Assembly (NCBI RefSeq): GCF_049800835.1
Contig: NZ_JBNAFU010000001.1
Location: 558,001 to 622,000 of the forward strand
Direction: 5' to 3'
Source of the DNA: Dinoroseobacter sp049800835
GTDB taxonomy: Bacteria > Pseudomonadota > Alphaproteobacteria > Rhodobacterales > Rhodobacteraceae
DNA: 64,000 nucleotides
In this document: positions 44,650 through 53,213 of the stretch, in pieces
Numbering within the stretch: the stretch's first letter is position 1
Layout: the number at the start of each line of letters is the position of its first letter
Made by a program: the position numbers and the translations under genes
Notes under the pieces: generated by a model
Databases searched by the model: none
What the model saw: only the letters and a program-made list of their open reading frames with translations
Told to the model about the DNA's origin: nothing

Positions 44650-45990
44650 TCAGGTCAGGTAATTCGACCGGCTCAGGCCGTATTTCGCCATTTTCTCATT
44701 CAGTGTTCGGCGCGGCAAACACAGCTCGTCCATCACGGCGGCGATGGAGCCCTTGTGACGACGCATGGTGTTGTCGATCAGCATCCGTTCGAACGCCTCG
44801 ACATATTCCTTGAGCGGCTTGCCCTCGGTCGTCACGGCAGGTCCGATCTCTGCCCCGACCTCGGCATTGTCGGCCATCAGCAGCGACGCGATGGACCCTG
44901 TGCCGCGGCGGGATTGCAGAACCGCGCGTTCGGAAAGGTTGATCAACTGGCGCACATTGCCGGGCCACGGAGCCTGCAACAGTTGCGCGGCCTCCTGCGC
45001 GGTGATCTGCGGGGCCTCGCAGCCGTATTCGTCGCAGAACTCCTCGGCATACTGGGTGAACAGCGTCAGGATATCCTCGCCGCGCTGGCGCAGTGGTGGC
45101 AGCGTGATCCGCAGCGCGGCCAGCCGGTAGAACAGGTCCGGGCGCAGGCAGTCTTCGATGGTGCGCCCGTCCTGTGCGAGGTTCGAAACCGCGATGATCC
45201 GCGTCTCAAGCCCTGCGACCGTGTCGTTCATCAGCGCCAGAAGCCGGGTCTGGCACTCTGCGGGCAGTGCTTCGATATCCTCAAGACACAGTGTGCCGCC
45301 GCGGGCCTGCTCGACGAGCGGCAGCGGCATGCCTTCGGCGGCGGGTCCGAACAGCCGTGCGGGCAGGTCGTCACCAGCCGCACAGCTTTGGATGATGAAC
45401 GGCTTGCCGGCGCGCGGGCCAACTGCATGGAGCGCGTGCGCCACGAGCGTCTTGCCCGTGCCTGTCTCACCGTCGATCAGCACGTGGCCATCCGCCTGAC
45501 CAAGGTCGAGGATATCTTCGCGCAGGCGCGTCATCACCGGAGAGGCACCAATGAGCTTCTTCATCATGGTGGAGCCGTCGCCCAACTCGCGGCGCAAAGC
45601 GCGGTTTTCCAGCGTCATGCGGCGCGCGTCTGCGGCCTTCTTGGCCAGTTGCGTCATCCGGTCGGGATTGAACGGTTTTTCCAGAAAGTCGAAGGCGCCA
45701 AGGCGCATCGCCTCCACCGCCATGGGCACATCGCCATGCCCGGTGATCATGATCACGGGAAGCGCGCTGTCGCTGCTCATGAGCTTTTTCAGGAACACCA
45801 TGCCGTCCATGCCAGGCATGCGGATGTCCGAGAGCACGATGCCGGGATAGCCTGCGTCCAGCGATTTGAGCGCATCCTCTGCGCTTGGGAACGTCTCAGT
45901 ATCGAAGCCCGACAGGGCCAGCCACTGGCTGATCGACTGGCGCATATCCTGTTCGTCATCGACGATGGCAATTTTCATGGCCTTGGGCAT
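44650..45990 (-). CDS. dctD: DctD-type response regulator lacking the GAFTGA motif
   Basis: This 446-residue regulator has a receiver domain (IAIVDDEQDMRQSI, phospho-Asp in IVLSDIRMPGMDG, Lys in FLEKPF), an AAA+ domain with Walker A GETGTGKT, and a C-terminal Fis-type HTH (GSIAAVMDELCLPRRTLNEK). The loop that contacts sigma-54, normally GAFTGA, is absent: RLFG is followed directly by PAAEGMPLPLVEQA. Walker B reads TLCLEDI rather than the usual FLDEI. So it may not use sigma-54. It follows the DctB gene by 26 bases and presumably controls C4-dicarboxylate uptake, though no dctPQM genes lie here. AAAGGAGCC precedes the ATG. Confidence 0.87.
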   Translation of the reverse strand: MPKAMKIAIVDDEQDMRQSISQWLALSGFDTETFPSAEDALKSLDAGYPGIVLSDIRMPGMDGMVFLKKLMSSDSALPVIMITGHGDVPMAVEAMRLGAFDFLEKPFNPDRMTQLAKKAADARRMTLENRALRRELGDGSTMMKKLIGASPVMTRLREDILDLGQADGHVLIDGETGTGKTLVAHALHAVGPRAGKPFIIQSCAAGDDLPARLFGPAAEGMPLPLVEQARGGTLCLEDIEALPAECQTRLLALMNDTVAGLETRIIAVSNLAQDGRTIEDCLRPDLFYRLAALRITLPPLRQRGEDILTLFTQYAEEFCDEYGCEAPQITAQEAAQLLQAPWPGNVRQLINLSERAVLQSRRGTGSIASLLMADNAEVGAEIGPAVTTEGKPLKEYVEAFERMLIDNTMRRHKGSIAAVMDELCLPRRTLNEKMAKYGLSRSNYLT

Positions 45991-46016
45991 GGCCCGGCTC
46001 CTTTTTTCATCTGGCG

Positions 46017-47774
46017 CTATTCTGCCGCTTGGGGCTGCGCCGTCCAGAGGGGCAGTCGCATCTCGAACGTCGCACCGCCGCCGGCGCGGTTGCGGGCCAG
46101 AAGCCGCCCGCCGTGGTCCGATACGATGCCGGACGAAATGGCAAGGCCAAGCCCCACCCCATCACCCGGCTGTTTGGTCGTGTAGAACGGTTCAAAGAGC
46201 TGGTCAAAATTCTCGATCCCCGGACCATTGTCGCGCACGGCGAGCTTCGCGCCATCGCCCTCGCTCAGGTCAATCTGGACCGTCGGCTGCTCTGCCCCGC
46301 CGGAGGCATCCATGGCATTGCGCAACAGGTTTATGATCACCTGCTCCAGCCGGATCCGGTCGCCCATGACGGTGACGGGTGTTTTGGGCGTCGTTCTTTC
46401 AATCTTTACAGAGCCTTGCTTGAGCTGCGGCTCCATGATCGCCAAGGCCGAGGACAGCGCCTCGCGCAGGTCAACGGGCTGAAACGCATCCTCACCCTTG
46501 CGTGCGAAGGATTTGAGCTGCCGGGTAATCTTGCCCATCCGGTCGATCAGATCGTCAATCCGCGCGAAGGAACTGATCGACTCGTCCACGCGCTTGCGCT
46601 GCATCAGCAGGCGCGCGCCCGCGAGATAGGTTTTCATCGCGGCCAAAGGCTGGTTCAACTCGTGACTGACCGCAGCGGACATCTCGCCCAGAGCCGCGAG
46701 TTTCTGGGACTGCGCAAGGGTCTGTTCGGCCTGTTCAAGCGTCTTTTCCACGCGTTCGCGCTCGGCGATTTCCTGCTGTAGCCGTTCATTCAACTGGCGG
46801 AGTTCTGCCGACTCGCGCTGGAACAAAAGCGAGGTCGACACGGCCCGGCGGCTCAGCGCGTAAAAGCCCAGTGCGATCAGAATCGCGAAGACCATGATCT
46901 CAAGCGCGAGCACCGCATTGACCCGTTCGCGCACCGACGAATAGGTCACGAAAGATGTCAGGCGCCACCCGCGAAACGGCACCAGGGTTTCCAGCCTCAG
47001 CACCGCCTCGCCCAGCAGGTATGTCTCCGGTCGGCGGCCCGCCCACTCTTCCGTCGCCTGAATGGCGCGCGCGATGGCCGAGGGCGGGGATTGCGCGCTG
47101 AGCGCTTCGTCGAGCATTCGTCCACGCCAGCGCGGCTCTGTCGCGACGATGACCCGACCGGTGCTGTCGGTGACGAGGATCGCGTCGGACCCGCCCGACC
47201 AACGGCTTTCCAGCTTGCGCAGGTCCACCTCGACCACCATCACGCCGAGCACGCGCTGGTCATCCTTGATCAGCCGCGAAAACGCGAAGCCGAACGCGCC
47301 CGCCTCGGTTTCCGAGATGGTAAAAACCGTCCCGTTGGACCGCAGCGCCTCAACAAAATAGGGCATGTTGCGGTGCTGGGTGCCCAGTTGCGTCCGGTCG
47401 GTGGCGGCCACCGTGCGTCCGCTTTCGTTCAAAAGCTCCAGCGAGGCTGCACCGATTTCCTCGCGCAGGGAAATCAGCCGCTGCGAGGTGGCGGCATAGT
47501 CGTTCTGGTTCAGTGCGTTGACGATCACCGGGTCGCGCGACAAGAGCAGCGGCACCACCGAGTTGCGCTGCAGTTCCGACACGATGGAGTTCGAATAAAG
47601 CGATAGGCGCAGCTCGGCGCGTTCGCGGGTGGTTTGCGTGAACCGCTCGGTCAGCCAGATATTGGTGACGTAGACGACCCCGACCGCCACAAGCGCCAGA
47701 AACACCGCGAGCACCCGCGCCGCCACGGTGGCGCGCGACAACGAGTTAGAAAGGTCTGAGCGCTGATCAACCAT
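46017..47774 (-). CDS. dctB: DctB-type sensor histidine kinase
   Basis: This 585-residue kinase has a first membrane helix (VLAVFLALVAVGVVYVTNIW), a periplasmic double-Cache sensor of about 250 residues, a second helix (LEIMVFAILIALGFYAL), a coiled-coil linker (LRQLNERLQQEIAERERVEK), the phospho-acceptor SHELNQPLAAMKTYL, and ATPase motifs NLLRNAMDAS, DNGPGI and GDGVGLGL. This is the DctB architecture for sensing succinate-type acids. It partners with the regulator just downstream. It follows purQ by 45 bases on the same strand. Confidence 0.9.
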   Translation of the reverse strand: MVDQRSDLSNSLSRATVAARVLAVFLALVAVGVVYVTNIWLTERFTQTTRERAELRLSLYSNSIVSELQRNSVVPLLLSRDPVIVNALNQNDYAATSQRLISLREEIGAASLELLNESGRTVAATDRTQLGTQHRNMPYFVEALRSNGTVFTISETEAGAFGFAFSRLIKDDQRVLGVMVVEVDLRKLESRWSGGSDAILVTDSTGRVIVATEPRWRGRMLDEALSAQSPPSAIARAIQATEEWAGRRPETYLLGEAVLRLETLVPFRGWRLTSFVTYSSVRERVNAVLALEIMVFAILIALGFYALSRRAVSTSLLFQRESAELRQLNERLQQEIAERERVEKTLEQAEQTLAQSQKLAALGEMSAAVSHELNQPLAAMKTYLAGARLLMQRKRVDESISSFARIDDLIDRMGKITRQLKSFARKGEDAFQPVDLREALSSALAIMEPQLKQGSVKIERTTPKTPVTVMGDRIRLEQVIINLLRNAMDASGGAEQPTVQIDLSEGDGAKLAVRDNGPGIENFDQLFEPFYTTKQPGDGVGLGLAISSGIVSDHGGRLLARNRAGGGATFEMRLPLWTAQPQAAE

Positions 47775-47819
47775 CGCTGTCAGGGTACGCGCTTGCCCGC
47801 GTCCTCACAAGAACGCGGC

Positions 47820-48491
47820 TCAGGCGGGGCTGAGCGCATCCAGCAGCCCGGTGAAGAGCCGCGCGCCATCCGTGCCCCCGTGCAAGGGCTCATAGGCGCG
47901 TTCCGGATGGGGCATCATACCGAGCACACGGCGATTTTCCGAGACGATCCCGGCAATGTCGCGGTCCGATCCGTTGGGATTGTCGACATAGCGGAACGCG
48001 ACGCGAGCTTCCGCCTCAAGCATATCGAGAGTTCCCGGATCGGCGCGGTAATTGCCGTCATGGTGCGCAATCGGTACCGTAATCTCGTCGCCCTGCGCAT
48101 AGGTGCCGGTATAGGGCGTGTCAGTCGTCTCGACACGCAAACCCACGGAGCGGCAGATATACTTGAGCGAGGCGTTGCGCATCAGCGCGCCGGGCAAAAG
48201 CCCGGTCTCGCACAGAACCTGAAATCCGTTGCACACCCCCAGCACCGGCCCGCCCTTCTCGGCGAAGGCCTTGATTGCCCCTGCCACCGGGGATTGCGCG
48301 GCAATGGCCCCGCAACGCAGATAGTCGCCAAAGGAAAACCCGCCCGGTATCCCGACAATATCGATGCCGTCCGGCAGGGCGGTTTCCTTGTGCCAGACCA
48401 TCACAGGGTCGATGCCGCTGGATTTGCGAAAGGCCTCGGCCAGGTCACGGTCACAGTTGGAGCCGGGAAAGACGATGATGGCGGCTTTCAT
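47820..48491 (-). CDS. purQ: Phosphoribosylformylglycinamidine synthase subunit PurQ
   Basis: This 223-residue glutamine amidotransferase subunit supplies ammonia to PurL in purine synthesis. It begins KAAIIVFPGSNCDRDLAEAF, has the nucleophile Cys in VLGVCNGFQVLCE and the His/Glu pair in GMMPHPERA. Start at the ATG at 48491; the upstream frame is not family-like. It belongs to the purC-purS operon but is separated from purS by an alcohol dehydrogenase gene. Confidence 0.96.
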   Translation of the reverse strand: MKAAIIVFPGSNCDRDLAEAFRKSSGIDPVMVWHKETALPDGIDIVGIPGGFSFGDYLRCGAIAAQSPVAGAIKAFAEKGGPVLGVCNGFQVLCETGLLPGALMRNASLKYICRSVGLRVETTDTPYTGTYAQGDEITVPIAHHDGNYRADPGTLDMLEAEARVAFRYVDNPNGSDRDIAGIVSENRRVLGMMPHPERAYEPLHGGTDGARLFTGLLDALSPA

Positions 48492-48504
48492 GGCGCGCGC
48501 TCCC

Positions 48505-49542
48505 TCAGTTGACGAAATCTGTGATGACGGCGACACCCGGCGGGGTCGGCCCGTTGAAGGCGCGCAATTCGGCACTCGTGCCCGAAAGCGGGATTTCCCG
48601 CGCGATCAACGGGCTCATGTCCACCCGACCGCTTTCAATCAGGCTCAACAGGCTCGGATAGCGCCACGACGGCATGCCGCGCGTGCCATAGACCGCCAGG
48701 TTGCCCTGATAGATTGCCGACATGTTGACCTCCATCCGGGCGGTGTGGCCGATCGGCATGCCGACCTGCACGTGACGTCCCAGCGGGCGCAGACACTCAA
48801 GGGAGGCGTTGACGGTTTCAGGAATCCCCAGCGCCTCGATCGCGACATGGGCCCCACCGCCGGTCATCTCTTTGATCCGGGCTGCCACGTCACCCTCCCG
48901 CGCGTTCAGCGTGATCTCTGCCCCGTGCTCGGCGGCATGCGTAAGCTTTTCATCGACCACGTCCACCGCGATCACCCGCGCCCCGAGCGCGTTGGCCAGA
49001 ATGACGGAACTGAGGCCGATCCCGCCGGTGCCGTGCACCGCGACCCATTCGGACCCTTGCAGTGCCGCCCGTCCGGTGAGCGCGTGCCACGCGGTTGTTA
49101 CCCGGCAGCCAAGCCCGGCCGCCACAGTTGGAGAGAGGGTTTCCGGCAGCCGCGACAGATTGTGGTCAAACGGCACAGCCACGTATTCCGCAAAAGCGCC
49201 TGGTTCAACAAACCCGGGCAAACGCTGGTTCGGACAGGTGTTTTGCGCCCCTGACTGGCAAGACGGGCATGTGCCGCAGGCCAGAATGAAAGGTGCAACG
49301 ACAACGTCGCCGACCTTGTGAGTGGCGCGAGGTCCGGCCTCCACCACCTCGCCGCAGTATTCGTGGCCGCCGATCTGACCGGGTTTGACGCGGGGGTGCT
49401 CCCCGACCCAGCCATGCCAGTCGGAGCGGCACACACCGCAGGCCAGTACCTTGAGGACAACGCCATCCTCGGGGCAGACCGGATCGGCCACATCCTCAAG
49501 GCTCAGATCGGCGTTGTACGCGCGCAGAACCGCCGCGCGCAT
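48505..49542 (-). CDS. Zinc-dependent alcohol dehydrogenase (MDR family)
   Basis: This 345-residue medium-chain dehydrogenase has a catalytic zinc site (CGVCRSDWHGW and GGHEYCGEVVEAG), a structural zinc lobe (CGTCPSCQSGAQNTC) and a nucleotide-binding motif VAVHGTGGIGLSSVILANAL. An Asp after the second strand (VIAVDVVDEKL) points to NAD over NADP. Its start overlaps the purS stop (ATGA) and its stop is 13 bases before purQ, so it is embedded in a purine operon. Its substrate is unknown and no purine role is known for the family. Confidence 0.88.
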   Translation of the reverse strand: MRAAVLRAYNADLSLEDVADPVCPEDGVVLKVLACGVCRSDWHGWVGEHPRVKPGQIGGHEYCGEVVEAGPRATHKVGDVVVAPFILACGTCPSCQSGAQNTCPNQRLPGFVEPGAFAEYVAVPFDHNLSRLPETLSPTVAAGLGCRVTTAWHALTGRAALQGSEWVAVHGTGGIGLSSVILANALGARVIAVDVVDEKLTHAAEHGAEITLNAREGDVAARIKEMTGGGAHVAIEALGIPETVNASLECLRPLGRHVQVGMPIGHTARMEVNMSAIYQGNLAVYGTRGMPSWRYPSLLSLIESGRVDMSPLIAREIPLSGTSAELRAFNGPTPPGVAVITDFVN

Positions 49543-49772
49543 CACAGCATCTCCACGCGGTAGCTTTCGATCACGGTGTTGGCGAGCAGCTTTTCGCACA
49601 TTTCGGATACGGTCTGCTCGGAGGTGCCATCGGCCAGATCAAGTTCGATCACCTTGCCCTGCCGCACACCATTGACGCCTTCAAACCCGAGCGTGCCAAG
49701 GGCATGGCGCACGGCCTCCCCTTGCGGGTCCAGAACACCTTGCTTGAGCATCACATGAACACGGGCTTTCAT
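49542..49772 (-). CDS. purS: Phosphoribosylformylglycinamidine synthase subunit PurS
   Basis: This 76-residue protein is the small bridging subunit of the PurLQS complex: KARVHVMLKQGVLDPQGEAV, GVRQGKVIELDL and TVIESYRVEML are the full-length family pattern. It lies 14 bases after purC and overlaps the alcohol dehydrogenase start. Confidence 0.96.
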   Translation of the reverse strand: MKARVHVMLKQGVLDPQGEAVRHALGTLGFEGVNGVRQGKVIELDLADGTSEQTVSEMCEKLLANTVIESYRVEML

Positions 49773-49786
49773 ATAACTGATTTCCT

Positions 49787-50548
49787 TTAGTTAATCAGGG
49801 TCGGCTTTGTGATCGGAGTGGCGGATTGTGGCAACACGCCCAGTCGGCGGGCCACTTCGGTATAGGCATCGGCCAGGTTGCCGAGATCGCGACGGAACAC
49901 GTCCTTGTCAAGCTTCTGGCCGGTTTTCACATCCCACAGGCGACAGCTGTCAGGGCTGATTTCGTCAGCAACGATCAGGCGCTGGTAGTCGCCTTCGAAG
50001 ACGCGCCCGATCTCGATCTTGAAATCGACAAGCTGGATGCCGACCGACAGCATGCAGCCGGACATGAAGTCGTTTACCCTGAGCGCCAGCGCCACCATAT
50101 CGTCGAGGTCCTGCTGGGAGGCCCACTGGAACGCGATGATGTGTTCTTCGGACACGATCGGATCGCCAAGATCGTCATCCTTGAAGTAGAACTCGACGAT
50201 CGGTCGGGGCATCGGTGTCCCCTCTTCGATGCCGAGACGTTTGCAGATGGACCCGGCCGCAACGTTGCGCACGACCACTTCCAGCGGAATGATCTCCACC
50301 GCGCGGACCAGTTGTTCGCGCATGTTCAGACGGCGGATGAAATGCGTGGGCACGCCGATGGAGTTCAACCCGGTCATGAAAAACTCGCTCAGGCGGTTGT
50401 TCAAAACGCCCTTGCCGTCGATCACGTCCCGCTTTTCGGCGTTGAACGCGGTGGCGTCGTCCTTGAAATACTGCACGATCGTGCCCGGCTCGGGACCTTC
50501 ATACAGGATCTTGGCCTTGCCTTCGTAGATTTTCTTGCGGCGCGCCAT
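49787..50548 (-). CDS. purC: SAICAR synthetase
   Basis: This 253-residue enzyme joins aspartate to CAIR in purine synthesis. It begins RRKKIYEGKAKILYEGPEPG, with FKDDATAFNAEKRDVIDGKG, then PLEVVVRNVAAGSICKRLG, LVDFKIEIGRVF and ADEISPDSCRLWD, all family motifs. Start at the ATG at 50548 with GGAG nearby. First gene of the purC-purS-ADH-purQ operon, divergent from the ATPase inhibitor gene. Confidence 0.96.
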   Translation of the reverse strand: MARRKKIYEGKAKILYEGPEPGTIVQYFKDDATAFNAEKRDVIDGKGVLNNRLSEFFMTGLNSIGVPTHFIRRLNMREQLVRAVEIIPLEVVVRNVAAGSICKRLGIEEGTPMPRPIVEFYFKDDDLGDPIVSEEHIIAFQWASQQDLDDMVALALRVNDFMSGCMLSVGIQLVDFKIEIGRVFEGDYQRLIVADEISPDSCRLWDVKTGQKLDKDVFRRDLGNLADAYTEVARRLGVLPQSATPITKPTLIN

Positions 50549-50719
50549 GGGGAGTTCTCCGGATCGCAGGGACACTGGGCCGCGTCCGTTTCGGGGGTGC
50601 GCTCGCTATAGGCCAAGGCGTGCGATGCTGCAAGACGCCGCAAGCGGGCTTTGCGCACTTGCAGCAATCCGTCCACGAGGTCATATGAACAGGACGAGAC
50701 CAGCGCTAGGGGACCACAT

Positions 50720-51037
50720 ATGACCACATTCGACGACCGCGAAAGCGCCTTTGAGAACAAATTCGCCCATGACGCGGAAATGCAGTTCAAGGCGGATGCG
50801 CGCCGCAACAAGCTTCTGGGCCTGTGGGCCGCCGAACTGATGGGCAAGACCGGGTCCGAAGCCGATGACTATGCCCGTGAGGTCGTGAAGTCGGACTTCG
50901 AAGAGGCCGGGCACGAGGACGTCTATCGCAAGGTGTCCGGCGACCTTGGAACGCTTGCTGACGAGGCCACGATCCGCGCCAAGATGGCGGAGCTTCTGGT
51001 AGAAGCCAAAGCGCAGATCATGAGCGAAACAAGCTAA
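50720..51037 (+). CDS. F1F0-ATPase zeta inhibitor subunit (DUF1476)
   Basis: This 105-residue, helical protein opens MTTFDDRESAFENKFAHDAE, the inhibitory N-terminus typical of the alphaproteobacterial zeta subunit that blocks ATP hydrolysis by F1. LGLWAAELMGKTGSEADDYA and VVKSDFEEAGHEDVYRKV complete the family. GGGGA lies ahead of the ATG. It is a monocistronic-looking gene. Confidence 0.92.
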   Translation: MTTFDDRESAFENKFAHDAEMQFKADARRNKLLGLWAAELMGKTGSEADDYAREVVKSDFEEAGHEDVYRKVSGDLGTLADEATIRAKMAELLVEAKAQIMSETS

Positions 51038-51174
51038 GGCCCGCGCGGCGACGCCGCGGCACGCATTAACCACACCCCAACTTGGCGGCCGCCGTTTAAC
51101 GTGGCCGCAAGTTTCAGCCTGTAGCACGGACGTCCCGGTGGGATGGACCCGCGCCTTACAGGAAAAGGCCCAGA

Positions 51175-53127
51175 ATGACACAGACGCCCCGACCCGACGG
51201 CCCCGATGGGCGCCGCGCATGCGCGCGCTTACCCGGTTTGCGCCAGATCCTGCCATTCGGTCTGGGCGCGCTGTGTTTGTGGCTCGTCGCGCAGCGGTGC
51301 GAAGGGGTCGGGCTGGCACAGATATTGACTGCGTTGGAGGCGTTGCCGATCACGGCCTGGATCCTTGCGGCGCTGGCCACGGCAGTCAGTTTTTGGGCTA
51401 TAGGGCGCTACGACGTCGTGTTGCACCGTCATTTCCGCACCGGCCACGACCCGCGCGAAGCCGCCCGCGCCGGACGTGCAGCCATTGCCATCGGGCAAAC
51501 CGTGGGGTTCGGTCTGGTCACCGGCGCGCTGGTGCGGTGGAAGTGGTTCGAACCACGCATGAGTGTTTGGGACGCCGCACGGTTGACGCTGGCTGTAACG
51601 GTTCTGTTCTTGCTGAGTTGGGGTCTCGTGACACTTGTGGCGCTGGCCTTCGTGCCGGTCTTGCCCGGCGGTCCCCTTTGGGCGCTGGCCGCAGCGGCGG
51701 CAGCTCTGGCCCTGTGCGCACTCAGCCTTGTGCAGCCGGCGGGCAGCCGGATGAAGTTTCGCTGGCCGTCCCTGCTTGCTGCCGCGCGCCTGCTGGTGCT
51801 GACCTTTGTAGATACTGTTTTCGCGGCACTGGCGCTTTGGGTGTTGCTGCCGGGCGCGGTCGATCTGGGCTTCGCACCGGTGTTTGCCGTCTATCTGCTG
51901 GCGCTTGGCGCGGCCCTGATCACCGGTACGCCCGGTGGGGTGGGCCCGTTCGAGGTGACCTTGCTGGCCTTTCTGCCCCAGGTCGCCGAGGCGGACCTGC
52001 TGGCAGCCTGCTTGGCGTTTCGCCTGATCTACTACGCCCTGCCCGCAACGGTTGCCGGAGCCAGCTTAACCTGGCGGCACCTGCACCCCATGGCCCCCGA
52101 ACAACAGCCCGACACGACAGAGGCGATGCGGGCAGCCCTTGCGCACCCGCATGCCGAACTGCAACTCGCGCGTCAGCCGGAAAAGTACTTTGCCTGGTCA
52201 CCCGAGCACCGCACGGGATGGGTGACTGAGCAGGCGGATCAGACGCTGATTGCCCTTTTCGACCCGCTGACCCCTGCCCCGGCAGCCACCCAGTTGGCGG
52301 TGCTCGCGGCAGCCGCTGCGGCGGCGGACCGTATACCGGTGCTTTACAAATGTGATCGGCGCATGGCTTCCGCAGCGCGCAATACGGGCTGGTCGGTCAC
52401 GGCCGTCGCCGAGGATGCGCTCCTTGATCCGGCGACCTTCGATATGTCCGTGCGCGGCTGTAGGCAGGCACGGCGCAAACTGCGCAAGGCCGAACAGGCC
52501 GGGGTTGTTGCAAAGGGCGCACATGGACCATTACCGCTGACCGAGATGGCGCAGGTCGCCCGGACCTGGGCGGAAAGCGCAGGCGGCGAGCGCGGCTTTT
52601 CAATGAACCGCTTCGCAACCGCGCCGCTGAACGCGCAAAGGGTATTCCTCGCCAGATGGGAGGGGCGACTGGTGGCATTTGCGACGTTTCATGTCACGTC
52701 TACCGGTTGGGCGCTGGATCTGGTGCGCCAGACCGACACCGCCCCCGATGGGACGATGCACACTCTGATCCGCGCGGCGCTGGAGGCGGCGAAGGCTGCC
52801 GGTGTGACCCGGTTCTCGCTCGCGTCGGTTCCTGTTCAACCGGCGCCGGGGCCCGGTTTTGCCAAGCGTCTGCAACGCCTGCTGGTCGAGAAGAGCGGTG
52901 GCGCTGGCCTGCGCCAGTTCAAGGCGAGCTTCGGCCCCCGGTGGGAACGGCGGTACATGGCCGCACCTTCCGCCCCTGCCATGGCGCTTGGGGCGTGGGA
53001 CATTATCGTTCGCGTGCGGCCGGGCCGCGCGCACCACACTGCGGGCCCCATTCTTCCCATCACGCAGCCCCGTCCCGCGAGCCTGCGCGCGCCTCATGAA
53101 GAACATGAGAATTATGAAATTGCCTGA
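51175..53127 (+). CDS. MprF-like phosphatidylglycerol lysyltransferase
   Basis: This 650-residue protein has an N-terminal membrane part (about residues 25-310, several helices, with ITGTPGGVGPFEVTLLAFLP typical of the flippase-type domain) and a C-terminal DUF2156 aminoacyl transferase domain (about 325-610: RMASAARNTGWSVTAVAEDA, RQARRKLRKAEQAGV, GFSMNRFATAPLNAQRVFLA and LRQFKASFGPRWERRY). Such enzymes move Lys or another amino acid from tRNA to phosphatidylglycerol, lowering surface charge. It is shorter than Gram-positive MprF. AGGAAAAGG precedes the ATG. Confidence 0.85.
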   Translation: MTQTPRPDGPDGRRACARLPGLRQILPFGLGALCLWLVAQRCEGVGLAQILTALEALPITAWILAALATAVSFWAIGRYDVVLHRHFRTGHDPREAARAGRAAIAIGQTVGFGLVTGALVRWKWFEPRMSVWDAARLTLAVTVLFLLSWGLVTLVALAFVPVLPGGPLWALAAAAAALALCALSLVQPAGSRMKFRWPSLLAAARLLVLTFVDTVFAALALWVLLPGAVDLGFAPVFAVYLLALGAALITGTPGGVGPFEVTLLAFLPQVAEADLLAACLAFRLIYYALPATVAGASLTWRHLHPMAPEQQPDTTEAMRAALAHPHAELQLARQPEKYFAWSPEHRTGWVTEQADQTLIALFDPLTPAPAATQLAVLAAAAAAADRIPVLYKCDRRMASAARNTGWSVTAVAEDALLDPATFDMSVRGCRQARRKLRKAEQAGVVAKGAHGPLPLTEMAQVARTWAESAGGERGFSMNRFATAPLNAQRVFLARWEGRLVAFATFHVTSTGWALDLVRQTDTAPDGTMHTLIRAALEAAKAAGVTRFSLASVPVQPAPGPGFAKRLQRLLVEKSGGAGLRQFKASFGPRWERRYMAAPSAPAMALGAWDIIVRVRPGRAHHTAGPILPITQPRPASLRAPHEEHENYEIA

Positions 53128-53213
53128 GCCGCGCACGCGTGGCAGAAGGCACCATGTTCCAGACCCGCTCTGATCCCAGGGCGGGATTTGCCGTTTAGAG
53201 AGAAGGCCCGCAC

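Noticed and set aside
53128..53213. Possible SAM or SAH riboswitch ahead of bmt
   Set aside because: The 86-base gap can fold a little but shows no recognisable SAM-II, SAM/SAH or SAH riboswitch core.
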